In this document: positions 29,775 to 42,309 of the stretch, one piece after another | Numbering within the stretch: position 1 is the stretch's first letter | Layout of the letters: every line of letters starts with the position of its first letter | Assembly (NCBI GenBank): GCA_036346375.1 | Contig: CM070520.1 | Coordinates: 43,047,854 to 43,111,853 of the forward strand | Length of the DNA stretch: 64,000 bases | Direction of reading: 5' to 3' | Source: Guadua angustifolia | Taxonomy: Eukaryota > Streptophyta > Magnoliopsida > Poales > Poaceae | Program-made: the position numbers and the translations under genes | Notes under the pieces: generated by a model | What the model was told of the DNA's origin: nothing | The model's database searches: none | Seen by the model: the letters and a program-made list of their open reading frames with translations, nothing else

Positions 29775-32155
29775 CGTGCGTGATTGCATTCCTTCCGATG
29801 GTCCTGATGCCCTGGAGCCTCCTCTCATGGCGGGATCGAGGCACAACTATCAGTTCGACCTAAGCAATGTAATCCACGCAGAATTCAACGACCTCTTCGG
29901 TTGCATAACCTTGAATAATGCTACCCTCCAGTCGAGATCGATTCCGTATGTAGGACTTGAGAATCCCCATGTACCTCTCGAACGGGTACATGCTACGTAG
30001 GAACACAGGCCCACACATCTTCATCTCCCTCACAAGGTGAACGATGAGATGGACTATGATATCGAAAAACAACGGAGGGAAATACATCTCAAGATTACAT
30101 AGTCATTACCACCTCAGCCTGCAAAGCATCTAGTCCTTCAGGATCGATGACCTTCTGAGCAATTGTGTTAAAGAAATAACATAGCCTTGTGATTGTCTCC
30201 CGGACCTTGGTCGGCAAAATACTTCTAATTGCCACAGAGAGCATCTGTGTCATAAGCACATGGCAATCATGGGACTTCATGACAGTTAAACTCAAATCGT
30301 GCATCGAAACAAGTCTTTTCATGTTGGATGAGTAACCGGATGAAACTTTCACATCATGCAAGCACTGGCATAGTTCGGTTCTCTCGGCCTTAGATAGAGT
30401 GTAACAAGCAGGTTCGTAGTATGTTTGGCTTTTATCGGTCTCTTTCAGTGCAAACTCAGGTCTGATGCCCATATCGACCAAGTCAAGGTATGCATTCATA
30501 CCGTCCTTTGTTTTCTTAATGTTCAGTAAGAGCCCAATCAAGCTATCACAGACATTCTTCTCTACATATATCACGTCAATGCAGTGTCAAACTTCTAGGT
30601 GCTTCCAATAAGGTAGGTCTCAAAATAATAATCTCTTCTTCCACATGCTCTTCTCATGGGTCCTCGATTTATGTTCCTTTCCTAGCGCAACATCCAACTT
30701 CTTAACTATATCATGAATGTCTGTCCCGCTTGAAGGTTTTGGAGCTAAAGCATCTTCGGTCATGTTGTCGAATTGTTTCTTCATCTTACGGTATGCGTGA
30801 TTCCTCCAAGGAACCTACGGTGACGCATGTACACGATTTTACATGAGTGATTCAGCCAGACACTCTCAGTGTCATCCAAGCAGTGAGTACATGCTTTGGC
30901 TCCTTTTGTACTCTGCCCCCGACAGGTTAGCAAGGGTAGGATAATTATTTATGATGCAGAACAACAGGCAGCGCAAAGTGAAGTACTCTCGTTTATGAGT
31001 ATCCCATACTTTCACCCTAGGAGCCCACAATGTATTGAGATCTTCCACTAACGGTGCTAGGTACACATCAATATTGTTCTTAGGTTGCTTCGAGCCTTAG
31101 ATGAGTATAGATATCAATATGTGCTATGATGGCTACTCATGTTACTGAAAGCATCCATTCCATCCGTACTCAATCCAAACCTTATATTCCTTGGATCTGC
31201 TGTGAATTCTTCAAACCTCCTATCAATGTTTCTCCACTGCATGGAATCAGCAGGGTACCTAATCATTCCATCATTCTTACGCTCATCCGAGTGCCATGGA
31301 AGCAATTTTGCCTCTTTTGGGTTCACAAACAAACACTTCAAATGGGGAATTATAGGCAGATTCCACGCCACCTTAGCGAGAGGTCCTTTCTACACCTCCA
31401 TGCCATCCTTGTCATCATTCGATCTATCTTTACGCTTGTACTAGGATGCGTTGCACACCGGACATACATGCAAGTTTGTGTACTATTTGCAGTACAGGAT
31501 ACAGTCATTCGGACAGGCATGTATTCTTTCTACTTCCATTCCCAAGGGACAAAGAACCTTTTTGGCTTTGTAGGTGGTTGTCGGCAACTCGTTTTCCTCC
31601 AGAAGCATATCCGCTAACAGACCTAACAACGCCGTGAAATTCTTGTCGGACTAACTATTGCTTGCCTTTAATTTCAGCAGTTCTAGCACGAACGACAACC
31701 TTGTGTATTTGGACTTACAACCTAGGAACAAAGGTTTCTCCAAGTCGTCCATCAAGCCCCGGGATTTTACGTACTTCCGCTCATCACGGTTCCCTTCTGC
31801 ATCCCGTACCATCCGATCTAGATTGTCATCCAAAGTATAGTCGATATCATCCGGAGAATCGTTGACTTCGTTGATGATATCCAGAGTATTGTCGACTTCG
31901 TCGATGATGGTAGTCTCTTCACCATGACTGGTCCAACATGTATACCCCCTTTTGAAACCCTGTAGAATCAAGTGTGTTTCAATCTACGCTGAATTTTTAA
32001 ACATTCTCAGATTCTCGCAGTCAATGCATAGAAAAGGCATAAATTTCACCCCCCTTGTTCAACATATCTTTCTCTGTAGCTCTTCTAAAAGTAGAGACAC
32101 CATTAATATACTCGGCGCTCGCACGGTTCTCAGCGTACATCCAGCTTCGGTCCAT
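29775..32155 (-). pseudogene. CACTA TNP2-type transposase, minus strand, broken
   Basis: Initiator ATG is present at 32155 (MDRSWMYAENRASAEYINGV), the position where element 2 has ATA. Downstream are FGLSTDGMDAFSNMS near 31165, DVYLAPLVEDLNTL near 31050, MIYVEKNVCDSLIGLLLNIK near 30570, SHDCHVLMTQMLS near 30260, and PVFLRSMYPFERYMGILKSY near 29960-30020. SRHERRLQGIRTIG at about 29820 is the last recognisable piece. Frameshifts and stops (for example soon after the first 45 codons) inactivate it. The role would be cutting and joining of element ends. Confidence 0.9.
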
Positions 32156-32764
32156 TTACGTTACATATGTAACAATAGGTCTTAAATGATGAATTAAGTA
32201 CTTTAGGAGTGCTCATGCGCACATGTGCTATATATAGGCTACATTTCTACTTACCGATTAACCTATATAGCTCCTAACATAAAAAAAGAACGAATGGATA
32301 TGCATGTAAGAACCAACTACTACTTTAGATCAAAAAGTATAAATGGATCTGCACAAAGTTATAGCAAATATATCTACTTTACATCACAGAGAACAAATGT
32401 AGCTACAACAAGCTATAGATCTACAAATTAACCTGCTTCATTTCCCTCTTCGCCAAGGTAGATATTAAACATAATGCAAATTTGAACCAATTACTACTTT
32501 ACATCATAGAGAACAAATGGATCTACAACAAGCTAGATGTAGAACACAGCTTCATTTCCCCAAGCTAGATCTAAAATATAATTCAAATTTGAAGCAATTA
32601 CTAACCTTAGATGACCTAGTGCACAAGGATCTACAATTATTGCTTCAAATCTAGGGTCTCTTTCACCAGAACGCCTCTCAATCGTAGCCACCTCGGAAAT
32701 ATCGAGGAAACCCTAAAAATACAAAGGCGGTCAAGGCTCTCTGTTCTTATATATTTAACAGAAT

Positions 32765-32850
32765 TGATCATCACAGACTGTTTGTGCATAAAACCATCTG
32801 TGATGATTAATCACAGATGGTTTTATCCACAAACCGTCTGTGATGTTCCC
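32765..32850. repeat. CACTA element 3 subterminal palindromes
   Basis: Units catcacagactgtttgtgc and ataaaaccatctgtgatg form one hairpin. A second, atcacagatggttttatcc with acaaaccgtctgtgatg, follows at once. Same motif class as element 2, different from element 1. Confidence 0.85.
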
Positions 32851-32870
32851 CTTTGTCTTCCCAATGTAGA

Positions 32871-33078
32871 CGTGCACAGTGTTTCGAGTTGATCGTTTCG
32901 TCTTCTGAGAGAATTAAAACCATCTGTTCAAATTCCACTTTGAAGACCATGTTCCAGGTGGTATTTCGTTTCCTCAATGCAGATCGTTAATTGCACATCC
33001 GCGGCTATAAGAACAAAGAGCCTGATCGACTGCCTCTATACTCGATCGATCAGCAACAAAAATCCTCTCGACGCCGCC
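32871..33078. other. Unassigned flank upstream of the proline-rich ORF
   Basis: About 200 bases between the CACTA subterminal repeats and the ORF at 33079. I see no TIR, promoter motif or repeat that I can name. Confidence 0.35.
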
Positions 33079-33510
33079 ATGAGCAACAAGAAAGACATTC
33101 CTGCCTCCTCGGTTGGCTCTGCCGCCTAGCCTCCAACGAAGACTCCGCCACCACCACCGCCTTCACCTCCAGTAGTACCGCCGATAAACCCTCCGCCACC
33201 GTCACCGTCGACTTCACCTCCGAGACCCTTGCGACCCCTACAGCAATGGCTGTGGCGCCAGGCTGGTGCCATATCCATGAATGCGCCAGCCGTCAATTAC
33301 TTGTCGCCACCTGCGTTGAGCAACACCGCTCCCACCTCCGCCTCAAGCGTCGTCGTCGGGCAGAAGCCTCTGCCGCCAACTTCCGACGACGACGATAGCT
33401 ACAACTTGTCGGAGGGCTATCATGATGGCTGGGAGCTGGAGGAAGACCTAGATAGAGCCAAAGACTGGCGAAGACCTGGGCAGTCAGTAGTAATGACTCG
33501 AACTCGATGA
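33079..33510 (+). pseudogene. Unrecognised proline-rich ORF with one in-frame stop
   Basis: A 143-codon frame starts at ATG 33079 in a gccgccATGAG context, a good plant Kozak match. TAG at 33127-33129 is the only internal stop, and the frame closes at TGA 33508-33510. The first half is Pro/Ser-rich (TPPPPPPSPPVVPP). The second half has an acidic patch and charged tail (TSDDDDSYNLSEGYHDGWEL). GC content and codon regularity exceed the flanks. I do not recognise the family. It may be a captured host-gene exon or part of an element. A chance frame in GC-rich DNA cannot be excluded. Confidence 0.45.
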
Positions 33511-35222
33511 TGACTCCAGTGATGATGAGTGATTGACTAATTAAGTAGTGTTCCTAGTAGTGTTATATCCAGTAGTGTTTAATTGATCATTTATTTCGGA
33601 TTTTACAAAATTTTAGCAATTAATTAATGATTTTCACTATTTTTAGATTTAAATAAACAACTTAATTGAGATAAATAAAACTAAAATTATGCTGGAAATA
33701 ATTTTCCCAAGTTCAAATGTTCCAAAGTATTTTTGATAATTGTTCCAGAATTTTTGAAGTTTATTTGATATTTTCTATAAAGCCATTTGTATTTTTGGTA
33801 TTATTTTAATTTAGAAATAATGTAAATCTTTCTTTTTCCCTTTTTGGGCAAAAATCCATCTTTTCCCCTTAACACGCTTTGTTTTCCAGCCAGACGGCCT
33901 TTTTCTTCCCCCCTTCCCCCACCCCTCTCCCATGGCACCCGGTCGGCCTAGTCGAGCCGTTCTGGCTGAGCCGCCACTCCACCTCTTGCATGGCCCAGGC
34001 CAACCGAGCAGGCTATCACCCCCCTTGGGCCAAGCCAAGTCAGCCTGCTCGCTCCACCCTCGGCCTCTCTCCTCTTCATTTGCTTGGAAATGACAAAGCT
34101 CCATTCATCTCCTTCTCAGCCGGCCATCGCCTCTCCCTACTCACCACCGCCACCTCGGAGCTCCAATTGCCGAACTATCCACGTCACAATGTGCACCTCA
34201 TCTCCCTCTATCTTTTCCCCCTTTTCCCAACTCCACTCATCCCGACCTTTGTTTTTACGCCTTGGCCCACCACCGCCACTCACCGCTCGTCGCCACCGCC
34301 ATCGCTTGGCCGGGTCAGTGCCTCATCGGCGCATAACGTGAGCATGCCACTTTCATCCCACATCGCCCCTTGCCATGCAATCGGGTGCACTCTGGAGCAA
34401 GCCTAGCTAAGCCAAGCCAACTCGCTGAAGAAGAAAAAAAGAGGAGAAAAAAGAAAAGGAAAAAATTCAAAATCAAGGCAAATGTCAGTAGGTGAAATAA
34501 ATCCAATTTTTTATTTAAAATAATTCAAAATTCCAAAAACTCTCTATCTTATTTCCAAGGATTTAAATTTTTTGGAAGCCCTGTTCTACTCTGTTCTAGC
34601 TCCGTTTGACTCCATTTTTCTTTCTAAATTCATCTAAAATCCTATACTTCTTATTTTTGTTAGTTTTATATTTTATTTGAATTTGGTTGATTTTCATCAT
34701 ATAAACTTCAAAGAGCCAAAAGAGTTTGTGACCGACGATCCTGATCACTAGGACTTATATCAAGACAAGTTACACCTTTGATCATATTGATCCTAGATTT
34801 TAAAGTGCATTTTGATTTAAATTATTGCATGCATAATTGTAGTAAATATAGTTTCTGTCCCAATTTTAATTTAGTTATGTCCAGATTGTTTATTCCATAT
34901 TTGAAACTTGAATACTTTATGCCATTGTAACCTTAAGCATGTATGTTTTATTTTATGATGAATATTTAGAATATTTTCTTATACATGCTTAGAACTAAAA
35001 TTAGGTCTTCTAGGAATTTGTGCTAAATAAAGTTCTATTCAAATTTATAACTATGCTTTGTAGTTTCATGTGATGTCAAGTTAATTTAAATGTGGTTTAG
35101 ACTGGGCGAGAATGGTTGATCGATGGTTTTTAAGTTGTTGAAAGCTCGTCTACTCAATTAAGAACCGGTCTATGAGCTGCCGAATGTAAAGCGTTATCAA
35201 ACTACTACAAGTCTGATATGGG

Positions 35223-36862
35223 TGAAGGACTAGAAACACGACTAGAGGAGGTGAATAGGAGCAAAATTAAGTTTACCTCCTAAAATTCAAACCACCAAAA
35301 GAACAAATAGAAGGTACTAGACAATTTGAACAGATGATCAGATGAACAGTAGCACCAACCTATTGAAGTCAGATGAACAGTACCACCGACTAGTGTAGGT
35401 CGGATGAACAATAAAAATTGCGCTGGTTAGGGTGAGCAAAAACTCCGAACTGGTCAGACGAATAGTGTTGCGAACTGGTCAGCAGCATTGGTCAGATGAA
35501 CAGTACCGTGAAACTGGTCGGCAACTTTGGTCAAATGAACAGTGTTCAGTGAACAGTAAAATTGACACGATCTCAAAAACAAGAATCGTTATAACTTTTG
35601 ATCGGCTGATCAAAAACCAGCGAAACTTTGTGTGCACATTCCTATGGATGTCAGGAACCTATTCCAACCTTCAATAATAAGGATTGATGTCAAAGTTGCA
35701 ACCTTTTTTTCAGTTTAAGGAATGATGCACCAAAACTGGCTCAAAAACATAAACTTCACCCGTAGCTTACTCGTGGGGAATTAATGAACAGGATGATCTT
35801 AGATGACCACCCACATATCACTGCAAATAAGAACACCAAAGAACAACCATTCAAACAAACAAGAACGCGATCTACAGGGATCTTTCTTCTACCAAGCACA
35901 TAAATCGGTTTCATGCAGAAACTAAAAAGAAGAGGCTGCAGATTACCTAGATGATTGGGATATGATCTATAGGAAATTCATCCTGCAATCTTCCATCCTT
36001 AGCACAAGATTCAAAAGAACATAGAAGGAGAGGAGGCAAATCCAAATCTGAAAAAAGTAAATTGCAAGAATTTAAATGCTGAATTTAAAGCATAAAGTAG
36101 ATGCTAAAGGTAGATTCGGGATAGGGAAGTGAAACTTTTGTTTCTTAGAAGGAAGGTTTGCAAAGCCTCACAACAAAGTGGGCAAAGCTCAAATGAACAC
36201 TAGAATCTCCAAAAACCTTCTGAGGAGAGACAACTCTCTCCCCCTCTATTTATAGCATGCTGGGAGCAAACTCCATCCTTGGATGACTTCCTTCTACCAC
36301 AAGGAACTTTATCAAGGGTTGGGATTCACTCACTCAACCATACATGGGCTGACCCAAAACCCAACATCATAACGGGTTTTGCACGCTTTTTAATGCATAC
36401 TAACTTGACGCACTACTCTATCCTGTAGACCGCGATCCAACGGCCTTCCTTGATCCGAACAGCTTCAAGTTAGCATCTCATCCATTCCTTGTCTTCTCAG
36501 CTTGCAGCTACTCCCTGGCCTCAGTCATCTTTGGTGAAACCTTGACGGTCTGGACCTCAGCTCTCCCAGCCTAGTCCCGATCTCCTCTGCCTCACCATGA
36601 CCTAGTTCTGAAGTCCTACAACTATCATAAATAAGGAAAACACCTCACATAGTAATGTCCAACAACATATGCAATCAAATCAACAAATAGCCAGAATGAT
36701 ACACAATCTGTCCTGACTAGTTTACAATATTTTCCAACTAGTTCACAACCAGTCCCAATTAGTTTACAAACCGTTGCGATCAAACTTAAACTTGTGCACA
36801 ACAAGCTCAAATACAGTCAATTACTCATCACAAGCATGGGAAGATCTCCACATGGTATTTCA
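35223..36862 (-). repeat. Copia-type solo LTR nested in the older LTR
   Basis: Plus-strand ends are TGAAGGACTAG at 35223 and CATGGTATTTCA at 36862 (1640 bases). Flanks ATGGG (35218-35222) and ATGAG (36863-36867) make a target-site duplication with one transition. End sequences and internal phrases (ttactcatcaca, gatctccacatgg, gtttrcaaagcctca) match the LTRs of the copia element at 43438-60262, so it is a diverged member of that family in the same orientation. No primer site or polypurine tract is attached. Confidence 0.88.
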
Positions 36863-37674
36863 ATGAGACATGCTTGGCTATCCGTCTTGAAACATATTAT
36901 TATTAGTTGTGCCATTGGGTTAAATGTAGGGTTGGTTAGACCACCATATGGTGCAAGAGAGGGCTTTTGACTAGGGTAGATATAACCCTTTCAGTGGTGA
37001 AACCTTAGCAGGCACGACTACATGGGATGGAGCTTTTTAGGTGTCTTGTCATGATTTTCTCTGCTATGTTCCAAAGGAAGTGTGCATTTGGGGAAAAAAG
37101 ATAATCATGTCTTGTAGGTAAAGTTGTACAACCTCTATAGAGTGTAAAACTGATCAATTAGCTTAGCCTTCTGTCATGGGCATGTCAAGCAAACATTTCA
37201 TAGATTAGAATTAGAGATTTCAAAAATATTTTCAGAACATTGAATTTTAGATGGAGTGATTCTATTGTGAGAAAAAATTGGTTTAGCTCTAAGATGGATC
37301 CTATGATGGACAATGTTTATAAATAAAAGATTCTCTAAGTAAAAATTAAGCATTTGAAAATCAATTATAATATCTACAAACTTACTACTTTGTGCAAAAT
37401 TTAACCATAATGCCTCCTTTGTCACCTTAACATTAAAAGTACATTCGTGTGTAACTTACGAAGTACTTCTAATACACACCCTTACATATTTTGTTGTTTT
37501 AGGGGAGTTATATTTTGATGGTGAGGACTAGAAGGACTAGGCCACTTCCCGAGTCTAGTCGATTGCATGTGGCAATTCTATTAGGCTCCTACCCTGCTTT
37601 ATCTTATCTTCTGTTGTGTTAATTTATTAAGTCCGCATAGCACTTTTATTGTAAACTCTAATTATTAATAAAGT

Positions 37675-40600
37675 TGTAACAACCCAAAATCCAATAAATG
37701 TAGGTTTCAAATATTTGAGTTGAATTTGGTTTGAATTTGAACTTGAATCTTTTTCTGGAATTTCTGGATTTCTGGAATTATCAAAGAGACATTTCAAATA
37801 ACCCAAATAAGGGTTATGAATGTCAAACTCAAAGTTTTTAATTGCATCAAACTCTGTAAATATATTTTTTAAACCCTAAATGCTTCCATTATCACCTCTC
37901 AAAAGTTTCATAAAGTCTTGAACCCATTTATTATTTAATAAAAATAAAAATTACAAAATGGAATTAGTAACAAAGAAATTGTTAGATTTTTCCAAAAAAT
38001 AATTATGCATGATCATGATGTAAAAATTTTACAGTATCATACAAAGAACTTCATAATTATTTAGTAAAAATTTGATAAGATTTAAACCTCATTTGCTGCC
38101 ACTATAAAACCAAAAACAGAGAAGACTTTTATAAACCAGCAGTCTTGTCAGAATTTTATAAAATAGCTCAAGTTTTATCATCATCTCAAATTTTTATGGT
38201 AGTACGAGAAGCTGATGAAAATTCTTCAAAGAAAGTTTTATAAATTTTAGGCTCAATTTGAGATCAAACAATTCAGAAATACCTAGCTTTAGAAAAGCGA
38301 TCCTATTTTTCTTTTTCCCATATCCCTGTGTCATTGCCACCATGGGCCCACTTGTTTGTTTCTTGTGTCCCTAACCATGCATGGCCCATTGGCAGCTCTG
38401 GTCCGCCCTTGGCCCACAAGTCAGCTAGCCTCCTCTTCCCTTCTCTCCCTCAAGCTTGCCTGAGCCAGCTGCCATCTCCCCGCTGTGGCAGTGCTTGGGC
38501 ACTGATTTTCCCTACCACAGCAGTGTTGTGACAAAGCTCGCCACTCCATCTGCCATGGTAGCTCTGGTTCTCGGTTGCGACATCATGGCAAACCACCAAT
38601 GGCCAGGCTCATGACAAAGCTTCACCGTCCTCCGCCATCCCCTGCCATGACAAGGGTTCAGGCCTTGCCACCCCTGCAACGGCATGGTCACGTTGCCTCC
38701 TGTGGGAACTTGTGCCACTGGCCTAGCCTGACCGTCCTCCATTCACGCACGCCATGATCGACGATGCTTCTCCACTCCTCCTTGGCCTTGCATTTGTGCC
38801 CCTCTACCAGGGAATCCTGCACTGCCGTGCCCATGCTCCCATGTCTGCCGCATCAACCATCCTATCCTGTCACTAAGTTCTCCCTCTAGAGCCTATTTAA
38901 GCTTTGCCTAGGTCTGTGGTGTCTCCTTGCGCTCTTTGTTCCCTCCCTTGGCTAGCCATTGTGCCATTGGTACTCTAGGGAGCTTTGTAAACAAAGAGCA
39001 CAGACGACAACAATTTGCCACCCTCGGTAAGCCGTTATCAAATTCGTTCCGATTGGTGCTTCGATGCCATGCCCTAAGCTTCTCGCCTTGCTTGGTTATA
39101 GGTCGAAGATACTGTAGCACTACCACCCTACACCTCTTTCTTCTCCACCTCTTGTTGCACAGCACCAAGGTTCCTCGCCCGACCATCACCTCCATTAAGA
39201 AGTAAAATGGAATGCCTCTGGTCCATTGATGATTAGTCCTCTTCTTCCCAATGTTAAGCATGTCCACAGTTTCTCCCCAGCATTCTGCCATTGATATCGC
39301 TGCTCAAGCTTGATGACAGCTCGATCTAGTGAGCCTTCGTCAGCACCACGCATACTCCTAGGTGTGCTTTGACATCTTGTAGATTATCACACCACCCGGT
39401 GGAGGGGATCACTCATAGATTGCTGCAGCAAGCTCAAGCCACCAAGCTCTGTTTTGTTGTCACTAACTTGTGGGCCAGCTCTGCTAGTCATCTGAGACTT
39501 AGCTGAGTCCTAGCCACTGACAAGCTAATCCCAATAGTCAAATCAGCTATCAAAACCTAATTAAACTTAAGTTTAAACCTTGAGTCATTGACATGTGGGG
39601 CCGGGGCGGATTAAAGATTAAACCAAGTTGTTATTTAACCATATGTCGCTGACATGTGGGTCTGCATCGTCAGTGATTGCAATTAATTGAGAAATTCAAA
39701 GGAAAATCTGGATAATATGAAATGCATCTTCTCTTATTGAAAACGTATTTTTCTATTTTTCAAAAGTTTTCAATACATACAAGATTTAAACCTTTATAAC
39801 TTTTGCATATTAAGTCCAATTCAAGAAAAATAAATTTCTAAATTCATATAAAATCATGATCTTTCTGAATATGTAAAAATATTTAATTTTGAATCTCTAT
39901 TTCAGTTTTTTATTTGAAGTTTGAATGAAACCTAAGATGTGATCTATTAAGAATTTTTAAACTAGCTCTGAATTTGATGAAAAAAATTCTAGTTGCTCAA
40001 GAGACCTTAAGGACTTCATTCCCATAAAAATATTTGAATTTTGACCTAGCTTGGACTAAACTTTAAATAGTGTTAATATTCAATGCATGCATTACTCGAA
40101 ATTAAATAACTTTTGCAAACAAATTTAAAAATTAGTAAAACCAATGCCTAAAACTCCCAAAATTCATGAGCATATGTCTTTATAAAAACAAGTGAAAACA
40201 AAAGTAGTTTACCCCTATTGCTTATTAAGTAAGGCTCTTGCTCCAAATTAAAATTTAAATAAAAGCCTAACTTATTTGAATAAACTTCAAAACTTGTGAA
40301 CCTACTATGTAAAAAATAGTATAAAATTAGAGCTCTCTGTTTCTAAAATTTTATTTGGAGTTGATGTTATTTGACTTCTTTTGGCCTCTTATTATTGCTC
40401 TGCGTAGAATTACGTATAGACACCGACGTTCCCGACACTGCTACCATCGTCTCTGACTTTGCCACTGAATCCAATGAGCAATGCAAGCACCCATTTGGTT
40501 ATGTTGATCTTAGTGTTTCAATTTTTATTTTGTTAAAACTATTTATGCACGTGCTATTTTGATAAACATGCTATATTATGGGTATTGGTAGGTATCCATG

Positions 40601-41938
40601 TAATTCAAGGATTTCTCTTAATAATATTGTCATGTCAACCTTTGAAACCCTAAGGTAAGATTATATACATTATATAAATGTCAAAATGGGTATACTCGAT
40701 TATGATTGCACATGCTTAGAAATGGAATAATGAAAAGAGACATGTTAATCTTTATAATTTAAAAAGGTTGGATATGATTAAGGTTGCTGTTATTTTGGTA
40801 AAAATAAAAATAAAACTATGATTTGATGCAAACGATTATTGGCAATAGTCAGATGTGCATGGAACTTGCATATAGATAGAGGAAGTTTATCGTTCGGGTT
40901 GGATTAAAGACCGAACTATTGTGTTGTTTTCGGGCTAAGAAATTAGTGCAACCACAAGTGTTGGTGTGGGACAGCCTTAACCTATTAAGTTTCTTAGATT
41001 TAACTTTACATATTGGAAGACTGGAGTAGTTCAGGCTTTCTGGGACAGATTGCTCGAAGGGGTGCCCACACCAAGGTGATGGGAACAACGCTTGCCGATA
41101 CAACAGTGTATGCCTTACTATAGGGAGAAATGGGACAATGTGGTGTATAACCATTAGTCATGCAGTGATTGTACAAATATCTTCTACTGCCATAATAAGG
41201 GTTTATCGTCAACAGGCTGGTGCAAAGTTTGTTCTAGGTAACATAACTGTTACATCATGACTCTCCGTGGCACACCAAAGGAAGTGTGCTAATAATCTGT
41301 AAAAAGAGTCAATCATGACTTGTGGGTAAAGATGTACGCCTCTGTAAAGTGTTAAACTTTTCAAAAAGTCATTCCCACGGTCATGGGCCACTCGATAAAA
41401 TCATCACATAGTTAGATATTTTGGTATTTTCAAAAATACCTGATTTGGAAATATGTGTTGGAAAGGTTTTATTTCAGATGTTATGCCAGGTATTGGCAAA
41501 GGGATATTGATATTTTATGCCAGGAATTGGCATTGAGATGACACAATACTCACATTCATGGAGGATTGTGAGTTTGCTTTGTGCTTACATGCTTGTTAAT
41601 TTCGTATCAGTCAAACTTGCTTTACAAACTCTGGATTGTAAATTATTACTTAATATTCATATTTAAATTCGCTTTATGCAAAATAACCATAGAAGCCTCC
41701 TTTGACATGGCATGCATTTACTATACTTTTGTGATACACTTTAAGTCTTGCTAAGTATAAAAGTACTCATCCTTACTTATTTGTTGATTTAGTGGACAAA
41801 AAAACGAGGTTCTTGAAGATATATATTTCACTGCAGGTTACGGGGATCATATTGATGAGCTTTCCTAGGGTATGGAACTAGTATATTATGCACATGAGAC
41901 ATTCTTAGTATTCCATGCTAAAAAGGAGGGTCCCGACA
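37675..41938 (+). repeat. Solo LTR with perfect AAAGT target-site duplication
   Basis: Starts TGTAACAACCC at 37675 and ends GGGTCCCGACA at 41938 (4264 bases). Both flanks are AAAGT (37670-37674 and 41939-41943). Ends and landmarks (gtaaagatgtacgcctctg at 41327, tcattcccacggtcatggg near 41370) place it in the same long-LTR chromovirus group as 22728-25832 and 53671-57378. The exact duplication shows a genuine insertion followed by LTR-LTR recombination. Confidence 0.93.
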
Positions 41939-42079
41939 AAAGTGTGTTTGATATGTTGTGATATCATATTTGTTGTATGTAATAGCTTTTCTGGACTAGT
42001 ATATGATGCACAAAGGATTTTTTGGGTTTTATTCCCAAGGTTCGACGATAGCAATTGCAAAGAAGGTTTGAGCATTTTA

Positions 42080-42306
42080 GGCCTGTTTGGGGGGGAGTTT
42101 TTAAGTGGTTTTTGGTATAAGTTAGAAGCCATATATAATTAGTAAAAGTGAAAAGCTAAAAGTTAGGCTGGACTTACTTTTACAGCTTATTGTTGACGGA
42201 AATTAGTTATTTGTTAAACGGTCTCTTATTAAAAACTAAAGCAGCTTTTCAACCTAGAAAGCAAAAGCAGTTATTTCATAAAAGCTACAGCTTCCCTAAA
42301 CAGACC
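42080..42306. mobile_element. Tourist-like (PIF/Harbinger) MITE
   Basis: Terminal inverted repeats are GGCCTGTTTGG (42080-42090) and ctaaacagacc (42296-42306; read inverted, GGTCTGTTTAG). Flanks are TTA (42077-42079) and CTA (42307-42309), close to the TTA duplication of PIF/Harbinger elements. Inner arms, such as agctgyagctttt on the right, continue the partial palindrome. There is no coding capacity at 227 bases. Confidence 0.7.
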
Positions 42307-42309
42307 CTA

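Larger units (their letters stand above)
25846..32870 (-). mobile_element. CACTA (En/Spm) element 3, minus strand
   Basis: From right to left: subterminal palindromes (32765-32850), TNP2-type gene (32155 to about 29775), G-rich minisatellite (29465-29745), Ulp1-type ORF (28580-26312), and subterminal motifs again (25870-25985: gtctgtaatg, agagacggt, agacggttc, gaaccgtatgtgatg). The left terminus is lost at the junction with the gypsy LTR and no clear CACTA TIR is seen at the right, so both ends are approximate. Gene order TNP2 then Ulp1-type ORF is the common one in grass CACTA elements. Confidence 0.8.
33561..42048 (+). repeat. Chromovirus-type LTR split by two solo-LTR insertions
   Basis: Three pieces, 33561-35222, 36863-37674 and 41939-42048, together follow the order of the LTR at 53671-57378: AT-rich start, C-rich promoter-like block (33890-34400), caagttacacctttgatc segment (34765), gtaaagttgtacaacctct and catgggcatg (37118-37190), ttacatattttgttg (37482), and a terminal part with tggactagtatatgatgc (41993). 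No internal region is attached, so it is a solo LTR or fragment. The exact ends and target duplication are not resolved. Confidence 0.65.

Noticed and set aside
32875..32895. cgtgcacagtg as the terminal inverted repeat of CACTA element 3
   Set aside because: It begins CACTGTG on the minus strand but shares nothing further with the TIR of the related element 2. I leave the right end of element 3 open.
33879..34406. 175-codon Pro/Ser/His-rich frame
   Set aside because: It falls in the C-rich part of a chromovirus-type LTR and has no conserved motif.
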